Below are positions 18,727 through 27,313 of a DNA stretch of 64,000 nt, one piece after another. This DNA is from Moraxella sp. GTDB taxonomy: Bacteria; Pseudomonadota; Gammaproteobacteria; Pseudomonadales; Moraxellaceae. The notes beneath the pieces are model-generated. The model did no database searches and was not told where the DNA came from. It worked only from the letters and a program-made list of their open reading frames with translations. The stretch covers positions 111,538 to 175,537 of the forward strand of contig JAUMYZ010000005.1 in the NCBI GenBank assembly GCA_030528385.1, given 5' to 3'. Within the stretch, counting starts at the first letter, position 1. Every line of letters begins with the position of its first letter. Position numbers and translations under genes: made by a program.

Positions 18727-19545
18727 ATGAATACCCATCATCAAACAAATACAATCAAAAATTTAGTACAAGAAATTGAAAATAATGGCATCCATGGTTT
18801 AGTTCATGCCGCAACAAAACTGTATAAAAATGAGGTGCGTTCACGCCTAAATTATGGTGATTTTTATGGGCGTACTCATCGTGCGACTAAACCACTTATC
18901 AGTGTTGATGAGGCGATTTATTATAGCTCAACTTTTGCCAAAGAGCATCTTGACCGTTTTAATCATGTGTTAAATAATTTGGGTGCAACCATTATGTTTG
19001 CTCAAAAATTAGCAGTTATTGATTATGGTTGTGGTCAAGGTTTGGCAACCTTAGCATTTTTAAACTACTTACAACAAAATAACTGTATCGCTAACAAAGT
19101 GATTGATGTGCATTTGATTGAACCATCTGCAATCACTTTGGCGTTGGCTCGTCAATTTGTTTTGGCAATGGCAAAACACACCCAAATTCAAGTGAATGTT
19201 TCTGTACATCAGCAAACATTATCTGAGTATTTAAAAAATCCCATCATTGGACAATCAGATGTAATCACATTGCATTTTTTATCTAATATTTTAGATATTA
19301 AAGCGATTCAATCTAGCTTAATTGAGCTATCTGGCTATATCAATCAACAACAAGGACAGCAATATATTTGTGCGGTTAGTCCAAGCTATAATGACGATTT
19401 TCGTAACTTTTACCAAAATTTATCACATTTTAGCGTAGATTATGAGCGTTTTTATGTAGATAGCCATCGTTTTAATTCAAATCGCTGTGTGTGGACTCAC
19501 AAACAAGCATATGGACAATCACTATATGCCCAAAAAGTGGCTTAA
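18727..19545 (+). CDS. SAM-dependent methyltransferase-like protein in the CRISPR island
   Basis: Rossmann-type class I methyltransferase. Motif I is AVIDYGCGQGLATLAFL (about 96-112), and the acidic end of strand 2 is DVHLIEPSAITLALA (Glu132). QSDVITLHFLSNIL follows where motif IV lies. It has no [DN]PPY or SPPY motif, so it does not look like a DNA adenine or N4-cytosine methylase. The target could be RNA, protein or a small molecule. The N-terminal 80 residues (KLYKNEVRSRLNYGDFYGRT) are basic and could bind nucleic acid. ATG chosen at 18727 because GGAG precedes it by 6 bases. First of three closely spaced genes, 9 bp before the AlkB-like gene. I do not recognise a named family. Confidence 0.75.
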   Translation: MNTHHQTNTIKNLVQEIENNGIHGLVHAATKLYKNEVRSRLNYGDFYGRTHRATKPLISVDEAIYYSSTFAKEHLDRFNHVLNNLGATIMFAQKLAVIDYGCGQGLATLAFLNYLQQNNCIANKVIDVHLIEPSAITLALARQFVLAMAKHTQIQVNVSVHQQTLSEYLKNPIIGQSDVITLHFLSNILDIKAIQSSLIELSGYINQQQGQQYICAVSPSYNDDFRNFYQNLSHFSVDYERFYVDSHRFNSNRCVWTHKQAYGQSLYAQKVA

Positions 19546-20316
<771 letters not shown>

Positions 20317-20325
20317 GAGCGATAA

Positions 20326-21423
20326 ATGCCTACTTATATTTTAAACACTTGTGGCACCAGTATTATTACCAATAATCTAGATAATGATTTTAGAAAAATT
20401 ATCAACCAATACACCAATGAAAATGATTGGCAAAACATTCCTGATGCCGATAAAGATAAAATAAAACAACATATTGCCAAACGTAAACAAGCATTGTTAG
20501 AGGCTGATGAACAAATGGTTTGTAAAATGAGTGCTGAATTAAATGGTTTATTAAACTGGCAAAAACAACACCTTGCAAATCCGCAAGATATGTATGCGTT
20601 ATTGGCGACCGACACGATTTTTGGTCAAGAAACCGCCAATATTATTCAAGCGTGGTTAAATAATCATGGTCATCAAACAACCATGATTAGCTATACTGGT
20701 CTAAAAACTTCAAGTCTAACAAATTTTCGTGAAGCCTTATCAGGTTTGGTCAAAACCTTGATTGACACATTAACAGGTTATAAAGATAGCGGTTATGATA
20801 TTTGTTTTAATTTAACAGGCGGTTTTAAAAGTTTAAATGGATTTTTGCAAGCCATTTCTACCATTTATGCTGATAAAACCTTTTATTTATTTGAAGGCAG
20901 TAAAGAGCTATTGTTTATCCCCAAACTTCCCTTTACATTAAATGCCGAAAATGTTGTCATGGCACATTTACCAGCATTTCGCCGTTTGGCTAATAATTTG
21001 TCTATTAGCGATAAACAAAAAAACGCCATGCCTGACAGCTTGTTATTTACCATTGATGATGAAGTTACTTTATCAGAATGGGGCGAGTTATTATGGCAAA
21101 GCTGTTATAAACAATTATATCAAAAACAACTGTTTGCCAGCATTTCTAAACGGGTGATTTATACGGCTGGTTTTGAAGAAAGTAGCAAAAAAATCTCTAC
21201 AGCTTTATTGGCGATTGTTAATGAGCGTATTGCAAAATTAGCCGAATATGCCGAAAATGATTGCAAACATATGTTACAATCGCTTGACGCCAAACCATTA
21301 CAAATGGAAAAATACAAACAGCAAAATATGTGGGAATGCGATTTAGATGGCAATCACCGCATTTTTATGATAAAAAATGGCTATACCTTCACTTTGCAAA
21401 AAATAGATAAAGCATTACACTAG
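20326..21423 (+). CDS. CARF-RelE fusion, Cami1-like cOA-activated mRNA interferase
   Basis: The N-terminal half is a CARF domain of the APE2256/Csm6-like kind: YILNTCGTSIITN at the start, YALLATDTIFGQETA, and the ligand motif FNLTGGFKSLNGFLQAIS (161-178). The C-terminal about 95 residues lack the RxxxxH motif of HEPN RNases. Instead they read like a RelE toxin: IVNERIAKLAEYAENDCKHM, LDAKPLQMEKY, WECDLDGNHRIFMIKNG and YTFTLQKIDKA, matching RelE helices and the strand pair with RIxxxxxxG. Cami1 from Allochromatium has this architecture and cleaves ribosome-associated mRNA when bound by cA4. The 365-aa product is likely cytoplasmic and ribosome-directed. ATG preceded by TAGGAG, 9 bp after the AlkB-like gene. 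Confidence 0.75.
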   Translation: MPTYILNTCGTSIITNNLDNDFRKIINQYTNENDWQNIPDADKDKIKQHIAKRKQALLEADEQMVCKMSAELNGLLNWQKQHLANPQDMYALLATDTIFGQETANIIQAWLNNHGHQTTMISYTGLKTSSLTNFREALSGLVKTLIDTLTGYKDSGYDICFNLTGGFKSLNGFLQAISTIYADKTFYLFEGSKELLFIPKLPFTLNAENVVMAHLPAFRRLANNLSISDKQKNAMPDSLLFTIDDEVTLSEWGELLWQSCYKQLYQKQLFASISKRVIYTAGFEESSKKISTALLAIVNERIAKLAEYAENDCKHMLQSLDAKPLQMEKYKQQNMWECDLDGNHRIFMIKNGYTFTLQKIDKALH

Positions 21424-21427
21424 TTAG

Positions 21428-21470
21428 TAAGCTTATAAAAACTTAATTACCTAAAATTTCTTGTCATACT
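21428..21470 (+). promoter_or_regulatory. Shared CRISPR-island promoter element, copy C (upstream of cas2-cas1-cas2)
   Basis: TAAGCTTA at 21428-21435 lies 37 bp before CATACT (21465-21470), which is preceded by TGT as in an extended -10. It begins 5 bp after the CARF-RelE stop and lies 33 bp before the cas2 start. Confidence 0.65.
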
Positions 21471-21502
21471 ATAGACCTTACCTGCCATTTTGTGAGGTCT
21501 AT

Positions 21503-21784
21503 ATGCTTCGTTATCTACATCTGGTTAGCTATGATATTGGCGATGATAAACGCCAAGCGGTCGTTCGTGAGCAAGTAAAAAATTTTGCCATTACAGGACA
21601 AAAGTCTGCTTATGAATGTTGGATTACCACAGATGATAAACAAAATTTAGCAAACTTTGCCCATCATGAAATTGATAATCATGATGCGTTTTTTATTATC
21701 AAAATCAGCCGCAATTATTGGCAAAACTTACCAAAACACTGCCACATTCATACCCCTTCTACCAATTATTTGTACATTGGCTAA
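21503..21784 (+). CDS. cas2: Cas2, first copy
   Basis: Adaptation protein that pairs with Cas1 to integrate spacers. The 93-aa product begins MLRYLHLVSYDIGDDKR, with the Cas2 strand-1 Asp (D11), and continues FAITGQKSAYECWIT, a typical Cas2 strand. The frame opens upstream, but the ATG at 21503 has GAGGT before it and starts the fold. It lies upstream of cas1, the reverse of the usual cas1-cas2 order. It differs strongly from the second Cas2 at 22929, so this is not a recent duplication. Confidence 0.85.
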   Translation: MLRYLHLVSYDIGDDKRQAVVREQVKNFAITGQKSAYECWITTDDKQNLANFAHHEIDNHDAFFIIKISRNYWQNLPKHCHIHTPSTNYLYIG

Positions 21785-21841
21785 ATAGCATCGCCAAAAT
21801 ATTTAATTGCTTATTTCATTATTGTGTATCGTGGAGTTTTT

Positions 21842-22912
21842 ATGCGTCATGTCGTTATTGACCAAAAAGGCTGTCAATTATCCTATGAACGCCAAATTTT
21901 ATTGATTCATCATGACAGTTTTTTACGTCCAATTAGTTTGCCATTTAATCAAATCCAAAGTCTAACCATCAGCACACTGGTTAATCTAAGTAGTAATTTA
22001 TTAACCAAATTATCAGAACATCGTATTGCTTTGTGTATTTTGCCCAGTCAAAATTCAGGAAAGCCTTGTTTTTTAAAGGGCGATTGGCATTTTGGCGTTA
22101 CTCGCCGCTGTCAGCAATATGAAATTGTCAGAAATACCACGTTTTGTAGCCATTGGGCAACCGTGATTGTCAAAATAAAACTGCGTCAGCAAGCGAATTT
22201 ATTACGTTATTTATTAACAACTTCTTGGCAACTGTCTGATGAACAACAACAAGCTATTTTGCAAACTTGCCAGCAAATCCATCGGTCAAGTCGGCGATTA
22301 AAAACCTACTTTTTACAGCGAGAAACTTCATCAACAACCCAAATCCCAAGAATTTCGCCAGCCTATGATATTGCCAGTTTACGAGGTGTAGAAGGTGCAA
22401 GTGCCAATCAATTTTTTGGGTGTTATCAATTATTCTTTAATAGTCAGTTAAATTTTAATCATCGCAATCGCCGACCGCCAAAAGACCCTGTCAATACCGT
22501 TTTATCGCTTGGCTACACTTTGTTGCAAAGCATTTGTGAACAAGCGGTGTATAGTGTGGGTTTTGACCCTTATTTGGGTGTGTTGCATGATATTAGTTAT
22601 GGAAGAGCGTCTTTGGCTTGTGATTTTGCAGAGTTGCAACGACATGAGATTGAATTATGGGTGTGGCAATTATTTGCTGATGGTACATTAACATTGGCAG
22701 ATTTTAGTTTAAATTCGCAAGCAAATATGGCTCATCGTCCTTGTGAATTGTTAAAAAGTGGGCGTAATCGTTTTTATGAAGCATTTTCAGCCATTCAAGC
22801 CAAATTAAAAAAACAAGCTTTACGAAATGTTTGGACTTGGCAAAAACGCATTTGTCAATCATTAACCACAGATAACGCTGATGAAGTGTTACAAGTGAGT
22901 GATATTAGTTGA
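21842..22912 (+). CDS. cas1: Cas1 integrase
   Basis: Metal-dependent integrase of spacer acquisition. The active-site residues are in place: Glu184 in RGVEGASANQFFGCY, His249 in GFDPYLGVLHD and Asp261 in SLACDFAE. The NRRPPKDPVNTVLSLGYTLL block is the standard Cas1 helix between them. 356 aa from ATG 21842, which has GTGGAG before it. It is not fused to reverse transcriptase or Cas6. It is flanked on both sides by cas2 genes (57 bp and 16 bp). Confidence 0.96.
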   Translation: MRHVVIDQKGCQLSYERQILLIHHDSFLRPISLPFNQIQSLTISTLVNLSSNLLTKLSEHRIALCILPSQNSGKPCFLKGDWHFGVTRRCQQYEIVRNTTFCSHWATVIVKIKLRQQANLLRYLLTTSWQLSDEQQQAILQTCQQIHRSSRRLKTYFLQRETSSTTQIPRISPAYDIASLRGVEGASANQFFGCYQLFFNSQLNFNHRNRRPPKDPVNTVLSLGYTLLQSICEQAVYSVGFDPYLGVLHDISYGRASLACDFAELQRHEIELWVWQLFADGTLTLADFSLNSQANMAHRPCELLKSGRNRFYEAFSAIQAKLKKQALRNVWTWQKRICQSLTTDNADEVLQVSDIS

Positions 22913-22928
22913 TTATTTGGAAATATTT

Positions 22929-23222
22929 ATGCATAAACAGCATTATTTATTATGTTATGACATTAGCGAACCTAAACGCTTACAAAGAGTGCAACGTTTG
23001 GTTAGCAAACAAATGCTACAAATTCAATATTCTATTTATTATGCCACTCTTTACCAAAAAGAGATAGATAAGTTAATTGGTGCTGTCAGTAAACTTATCA
23101 ATCGTCATCATGATGATGTGCGTGTGTATGAGGTTGAGCCATTAGAAAACGCTTTTTTAATTGGCAAACGTTCATCAAATATTATGCTATTTTCTGGAGA
23201 AGGCAAACGTATTCATTGGTAA
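22929..23222 (+). CDS. cas2: Cas2, second copy
   Basis: Canonical Cas2 of 97 aa: HYLLCYDISEPKRLQRVQRL with Asp11, then QYSIYYATLYQKEIDKLI and VRVYEVEPLENAFLIGK. It sits in the usual place immediately after cas1. ATG at 22929 chosen over the upstream start because it begins the ferredoxin fold. Either Cas2 could be the Cas1 partner; two in one locus is unusual. Confidence 0.88.
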   Translation: MHKQHYLLCYDISEPKRLQRVQRLVSKQMLQIQYSIYYATLYQKEIDKLIGAVSKLINRHHDDVRVYEVEPLENAFLIGKRSSNIMLFSGEGKRIHW

Positions 23223-23250
23223 GTTTTAATTAATGCTTATTTAAAAATAT

Positions 23251-23292
23251 AAGCTTAAAAAAAAACAATCACCGCATTTTTTTGCTTATACT
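23251..23292 (+). promoter_or_regulatory. Shared CRISPR-island promoter element, copy D
   Basis: TAAGCTTA at 23251-23258 lies 36 bp before TATACT (23287-23292), with AACAATCACC between them. It lies between the second cas2 and the DUF697-like gene. Confidence 0.65.
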
Positions 23293-23344
23293 TATCATAT
23301 CAATTATCCACATAGTCTATTAACTTTCTCTAAGGAGTTTTTTT

Positions 23345-23905
23345 ATGAGTCATCAAGCAACTACTTGTTATAACTTAATTGGCAACAAAGCAAATAGCAA
23401 TGCAACCATTCAAGGGGCAAGCGGATTTTTTGGGGTAGTGGCAACCTTGGCAACTGATGCCGCTTCAATTCCTATGATTTATGCTCGTCTATGGAATGAG
23501 ATTCGTACTGTCTATAATCAACCAAGCATTCATACTGATGACGCACTAAAAGTGATTGGCAATATTTTGCCTGAGGTTTTGACCGATGTATTGTTTGATA
23601 AAGTGTTGGGCAATGTACCTGTTGTGGGTATTTATTTTAATGCCATCTGTGCCAAACAAATGACTTGGCGATTAGGCACATTATTTGCGTTATTGGCATC
23701 TCGTGGCGAAGATATCAGTTATATAAAATGCAAAGAAGCAATGATTGTGATTCGTCATTTATTTCCACAAAAAGATATGTTTACTTTTACCACACCAGAT
23801 TACCACACTTTTATTAAATTGATTGACTCTGTTGAACGTTGCTCTATTGAGTCTTTTAATCAAAAGATAGATAAAGCGCTGGCAGTTTTTTGTGATAATT
23901 ATTAG
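23345..23905 (+). CDS. DUF697/EcsC-like protein of the CRISPR island, function unknown
   Basis: The 186-aa product has two hydrophobic, glycine/alanine-rich stretches: ASGFFGVVATLATDAASIP (about 25-43) and VVGIYFNAICAKQMTWRLGT. The first is followed by MIYARLWNEIRTVYNQ. The pattern of an Ala/Asp-rich segment, a YxRLxxEIxxxY helix, then PxVGxxxNAxxAKxxTxxLG resembles DUF697 (YcjF-like) and EcsC domains, which associate with membranes. I assign this by eye only. AAGGAG precedes the ATG. Its own copy of the island promoter and its position just before the leader argue that it works with the CRISPR system, possibly in adaptation or as a membrane effector. Confidence 0.65.
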   Translation: MSHQATTCYNLIGNKANSNATIQGASGFFGVVATLATDAASIPMIYARLWNEIRTVYNQPSIHTDDALKVIGNILPEVLTDVLFDKVLGNVPVVGIYFNAICAKQMTWRLGTLFALLASRGEDISYIKCKEAMIVIRHLFPQKDMFTFTTPDYHTFIKLIDSVERCSIESFNQKIDKALAVFCDNY

Positions 23906-23941
23906 TTGAATTTGGTTAGCAATTGATGATTAAATTGGGGG

Positions 23942-23971
23942 GGAATTTATTGCGATATTTTTTTAAATTCC
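23942..23971 (+). other. Inverted repeat between the DUF697-like gene and the leader
   Basis: GGAATTT (23942-23948) pairs with AAATTCC (23965-23971), after a run of seven G. TTGCGATA occurs twice nearby. It could end the DUF697-like transcript, but no clean T-run follows. Confidence 0.35.
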
Positions 23972-24023
23972 TTGATGGTTGCGATAAGTTCTATTTTGTT
24001 TAAATATTAAGCTGGAGAGTAAT

Positions 24024-24077
24024 ATGGCAATTTTAGCGGTATTTATTATTTTATGGGTTATTGACAATTTGTTGTAG
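24024..24077 (+). CDS. Possible 17-residue hydrophobic micropeptide in the leader region
   Basis: ATG at 24024 preceded by GGAGAG (spacing 7) opens a frame encoding MAILAVFIILWVIDNLL and then TAG. The peptide is one hydrophobic segment with a single Asp, like the small membrane toxins of type I toxin-antitoxin systems, though many leader sequences could give this by chance. Its last codons overlap the -35 box of the array promoter. No antisense RNA was identified. Confidence 0.3.
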   Translation: MAILAVFIILWVIDNLL

Positions 24078-24090
24078 TTGGTGGTATAAT
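24061..24090 (+). promoter_or_regulatory. CRISPR leader promoter
   Basis: TTGACA (24061-24066) and TATAAT (24085-24090), both perfect sigma-70 hexamers, 18 bp apart and with a TGG extended -10. Transcription would begin near 24097, giving about 165 nt of leader before the first repeat, in the same direction as the cas genes. Confidence 0.85.
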
Positions 24091-24097
24091 TTAGAAA

Positions 24098-24115
24098 TTC
24101 CCTGTAATTAGGGAA
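24098..24115 (+). other. Hairpin at the predicted 5' end of the CRISPR transcript
   Basis: TTCCCTGTAATTAGGGAA forms a 6-bp perfect stem right at the expected start of the pre-crRNA. It shares TTCCCTG with the repeat and resembles the repeat stem. Confidence 0.5.
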
Positions 24116-24262
24116 GGTTTGAATTATAGATAGGTTACTGAGTTTTGAATGACAAAAGTGGGTAAAAATTGTTTAATTTTTCATCAACTTTTTCACAATG
24201 TTTATTAAGATGTTTTTGTATAGATAAGTGATTGTTTTTAAATATTTTTAAAAATAAGTGCT

Positions 24263-24854
24263 ATTCAAAATCTTCCCTGATTAACAAGGAATTAAGACGA
24301 TTTTAGCCATGAGTATTTTCCTCTCTTTGGATTCAAAATCTTCCCTGATTAACAAGGAATTAAGACAGATACGTTGTGCTTTCTCAACACGAGTATGGTA
24401 TTCAAAATCTTCCCTGATTAACAAGGAATTAAGACCGAGTACTGGGGTGCAGGAGAGTGGCAGTTTACATTCAAAATCTTCCCTGATTAACAAGGAATTA
24501 AGACCACAGACAACTCAAGCCTTGGCAGCTTGTGGTATTCAAAATCTTCCCTGATTAACAAGGAATTAAGACCCACTCACAACCCCCCACTCACCACCCC
24601 CCCCACTCATTCAAAATCTTCCCTGATTAACAAGGAATTAAGACTTTGCCACGCATTTTGACCACCGCGCGCACCTGCAATTCAAAATCTTCCCTGATTA
24701 ACAAGGGATTAAGACCGCTTACAGGCTTTTAAGGCACTGTAGATAGCAATTCAAAATCTTCCCTGATTAACAAGGGATTAAGACACAACGTGATCAACTA
24801 GAAACACATTATTGAGTTATTCAAAATCTTCCCTGATTAACAAGGGATTAAGAA
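24263..24854 (+). CRISPR. CRISPR array, nine 36-bp repeats and eight spacers
   Basis: Repeats begin at 24263, 24331, 24400, 24469, 24537, 24609, 24680, 24749 and 24819. Each starts ATTCAAAATCTTCCCTGATT and continues AACAAGGAATTAAGAC. Spacers are 32, 33, 33, 32, 36, 35, 33 and 34 bp. The last three repeats have AAGGGATT instead of AAGGAATT, and the final one also ends in A rather than C, so it is the leader-distal end. The last 8 bases, ATTAAGAC, resemble the type III 5' handle (AUUGAAAC/G), supporting plus-strand transcription. A weak stem TCCCT...AGGGA exists only in the last three repeats. The 36-bp length suits the accompanying Cas6 and type III-B genes. Confidence 0.98.
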
Positions 24855-25165
24855 TTACAACAAGGCGTATAAATTATTTCTTGGCGATAAAAAAGAAATT
24901 TCAATGACAAGCCAAAACAACTGCTGTTAGCTGGGTAAAGTTAGACATTTGGTTTGCTGCAGATAAAATAAAGAATTGTTTAACCTTTTATTAGAGCTTT
25001 TTATTTATTAAGGTAAACAATATAAGTTTGCAGAGCACGTTTAAAGACATTAGGACTTTAATGACAAAAGCCAAACAGGTTTTAGAAAATCAAATAAGAA
25101 AGGATAAAGTTTAAATCCATAACAACACAAGCACAAAAGGAAGTTGGCTTGTGTTGTGGTGTGTC
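24855..25165. other. Intergenic stretch between the array and purE
   Basis: No convincing gene. A short frame at 25061-25114 (MTKAKQVLENQIRKDKV) with TAGGAC upstream may be a relic. The right end holds the purE terminator hairpin. No further repeat copies, integrase site or insertion-sequence end was seen. Confidence 0.5.
25122..25157 (-). terminator. Hairpin terminator after purE
   Basis: ACAACACAAGC (25122-25132) pairs over 11 bp with GCTTGTGTTGT (25147-25157). It lies just past the purE stop. The T-run is poor, so it may be rho-independent only in part, or serve both strands. Confidence 0.55.
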
Positions 25166-25702
25166 TTAAACTATGATGCCAGGGATGGGATTGGACAAAA
25201 CAGTGTCGGTTTGTTGCTGGCGAAAGACATCAAGTTGTGCTGCCAGTTTTTTGTCGTGTATGGAGAGTATTTGAATGGCGAGCAGTCCTGCATTGAACGC
25301 TCCAGCCACACCGATTGCCAGTGTGCCGACCGCCACGCCTTTGGGCATTTGTACGATGGACAACAAGCTGTCCCAGCCAGAGAGCGTGCTGGATTTGACA
25401 GGCACACCCAGCACTGGCAGAGCGGTTTGGCTGGCGCACATGCCTGGTAAGTGTGCCGCACCACCTGCGCCAGCAATAATCACGCACAAGCCACGCGCTT
25501 TGGCGTTTTTGGCGTAGTCAAATAGCTTGTCGGGTGTGCGGTGTGCCGAAACCACTTCGCATTCAAAAGCCACCCCAAATTCTGCGAGTAGCTGGGCGGC
25601 GTGTTGCATGGTGTCCCAATCTGATTGGCTACCCATAATGATGCCAACTTTGGGCGTGCCTTGTGGTGATGGAATGGGGGGTGGCAAGTTTTGTGCTGAC
25701 AT
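25166..25702 (-). CDS. purE: 5-(carboxyamino)imidazole ribonucleotide mutase PurE
   Basis: Converts N5-CAIR to CAIR in purine synthesis. [27 protein letters not shown] and [14 protein letters not shown] are the class I PurE motifs, including the catalytic His of SAHR. 178 aa with a Pro-rich N-terminal extension of about 17 residues; the start is not decided by a strong ribosome-binding site. purK is not adjacent. The gene marks the right border of the CRISPR island and reads towards it. Confidence 0.96.
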   Translation of the reverse strand: MSAQNLPPPIPSPQGTPKVGIIMGSQSDWDTMQHAAQLLAEFGVAFECEVVSAHRTPDKLFDYAKNAKARGLCVIIAGAGGAAHLPGMCASQTALPVLGVPVKSSTLSGWDSLLSIVQMPKGVAVGTLAIGVAGAFNAGLLAIQILSIHDKKLAAQLDVFRQQQTDTVLSNPIPGIIV

Positions 25703-25764
25703 TGTATATCCTTTATTTTTGTTAAAAAGATTAATTATAGCAAATTTGGCGCGTTTGGCGATGT

Positions 25765-26694
25765 TTACTTGTCAATAAATTGGACAAAATTGTCGTTGCT
25801 GAGTGTGGGATTGTTGCTGTCAAAGCGATAAGCGGTCAAAAACCCGTCTTTGCCTGCCGAATAATCCACGCAAACCACTTGATTAGACAGTATGGTTGGC
25901 GTGCCGCCCAGCCAATAATGCCCAATAAAAATGGGTTTGTCTGTGCCAGTGGCAAAGTGCAGCAGTTCTTTGGTCAGGTGTGTCAATTTGTGCTTGGGCA
26001 GATTGTCAGCAAACAAGGTCAAATCCATAGGCTGGTGTTGCCAATTATTTATCCACCATTTGACGCGGGCTTGGCGGCGGACAATGCCTGTTTTGTCGGT
26101 CATGGTTATGCCTTGTGGCAAGCGCACTTCAATGCCTTTTAATAGGCGCTCCAGCGCAAAAAACGCAGGGCTATGCACTTGTGCTGTTTGCTGCAGGGCG
26201 TCAGCGGTTAGGCGGTTGTTGCTAAGCAGGGGCGACAAAAAATTCATAGAATGCTTGTCGTAGCAAGCATGAACAAAAACCGCCGTATCCAGCTCCAACC
26301 AAAGCGGCAATTCATACAGACGTTTTAGCCAAAATTGGTGTAAGGGCGAACCAAAACCCACTTCGTCCAAAAACGCTTGATGTTGGGTGGTGGTGTGAAA
26401 GTTGTGTGGGCGCAAATATGCGTCGGTATGTTGGCTTTTGGTGGCGTAGGCTAGGGCGTTGTATTCATGATTGCCCATGATGGCAAGGGCTTGGTGGTTA
26501 TCAATCATTTCAAAGACAATCTGCAAGGTGTCAAGTTGGCGCTTGCCCCTGTCTAATAAATCGCCAATAAAAATCGCCTGATGACCTTGTGGCGCCACAA
26601 AACTTGTGCCATTGTGATGGTAGCCAAGTTTGTTGAGCAGTCCAATGAGTTTGTCAGCTTGCCCATGAATGTCGCCAATAATGTCATAAATCAT
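25765..26694 (-). CDS. Calcineurin-like metallophosphoesterase
   Basis: Metallophosphatase with the full motif set: [33 protein letters not shown] and a late GHYWLG. About 309 aa. The short form of this fold (PrpA/ApaH-like, bis-metal) includes protein phosphatases and diadenosine polyphosphatases; the substrate cannot be decided. ATG at 26694 is nine codons inside a possible GTG start and begins at the conserved strand. No signal peptide, so cytoplasmic. It lies 62 bp upstream of purE on the same strand. Confidence 0.88.
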   Translation of the reverse strand: MIYDIIGDIHGQADKLIGLLNKLGYHHNGTSFVAPQGHQAIFIGDLLDRGKRQLDTLQIVFEMIDNHQALAIMGNHEYNALAYATKSQHTDAYLRPHNFHTTTQHQAFLDEVGFGSPLHQFWLKRLYELPLWLELDTAVFVHACYDKHSMNFLSPLLSNNRLTADALQQTAQVHSPAFFALERLLKGIEVRLPQGITMTDKTGIVRRQARVKWWINNWQHQPMDLTLFADNLPKHKLTHLTKELLHFATGTDKPIFIGHYWLGGTPTILSNQVVCVDYSAGKDGFLTAYRFDSNNPTLSNDNFVQFIDK

Positions 26695-26819
26695 AAAAGT
26701 ACAAATGCCCAATAAAAACACCCATCATACCCAAATTTTGTGTTTTTTTAAACCATTTTGCACAAAAACTTGCTACAATTTATCTTGTGTTGGGTCTGAC
26801 AATGAGTTGATGACAAATC

Positions 26820-27275
26820 ATGACAATCCGTACTGACTTTTGGGAGCGATACCCGTTGTTTGAGCTGACCGCTGGCGAGTGGGAAGCGCTGTGTGATGGC
26901 TGTGGCGTGTGTTGTTTGATTAAGTACTTAGACGATGACGATGCGGCATTGACCGAATACACAGATGTGGCGTGTCAGTTGCTAGATTGTGCCACAGGAC
27001 GCTGCAGCGACTATCCAAACCGACAAAAACACGTTGCCGACTGTATCAGCTTGAGCTACGAGATGATTGCCGATATGTTGTGGCTGCCCAGCCATTGTGC
27101 TTATAAGCGTTTGTATTTGGGGCAAGGATTGCCGCCTTGGCACAGATTGATGGCTGGCGAAGTGGCACATCAACAAGGGTTAACAAAGGTGGGCGTGGCG
27201 GGTCGCTGCGTCAGTGAATTGGTGGCGAGCGAAGAAGAAACCGAAGAGCGCATTGTGCGTTGGGTAAAAATTTAG
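26820..27275 (+). CDS. UPF0260 (YcgN/YkgJ-type) cysteine-cluster protein
   Basis: 151-aa protein with the zinc- or iron-binding cysteine signature CDGCGVCCLIKYLDDDD, followed by CQLLDCATGRCSDYPNR, CISLSYEM, LPSHCAYKRLY and WHRL. These are diagnostic of UPF0260/YcgN. Molecular function is not established. It is transcribed divergently from the phosphoesterase gene and stands alone. Confidence 0.93.
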   Translation: MTIRTDFWERYPLFELTAGEWEALCDGCGVCCLIKYLDDDDAALTEYTDVACQLLDCATGRCSDYPNRQKHVADCISLSYEMIADMLWLPSHCAYKRLYLGQGLPPWHRLMAGEVAHQQGLTKVGVAGRCVSELVASEEETEERIVRWVKI

Positions 27276-27313
27276 ATGCCAAGGCTTACGCCATGGCACC
27301 AGTGTATCAAAAC

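Noticed and set aside
18727..19545. Reading the CRISPR-island methyltransferase as part of a restriction-modification system
   Set aside because: It has no DPPY/NPPY or PCQ motif and no endonuclease partner.
24281..24554. Open frames on both strands across the CRISPR array (repeated LIREDFE or KSSLINKELR units)
   Set aside because: They are the repeat read in frame, not proteins.
26701..26721. GTG start adding nine residues to the metallophosphoesterase
   Set aside because: The added residues are outside the conserved fold and no good ribosome-binding site precedes the GTG.
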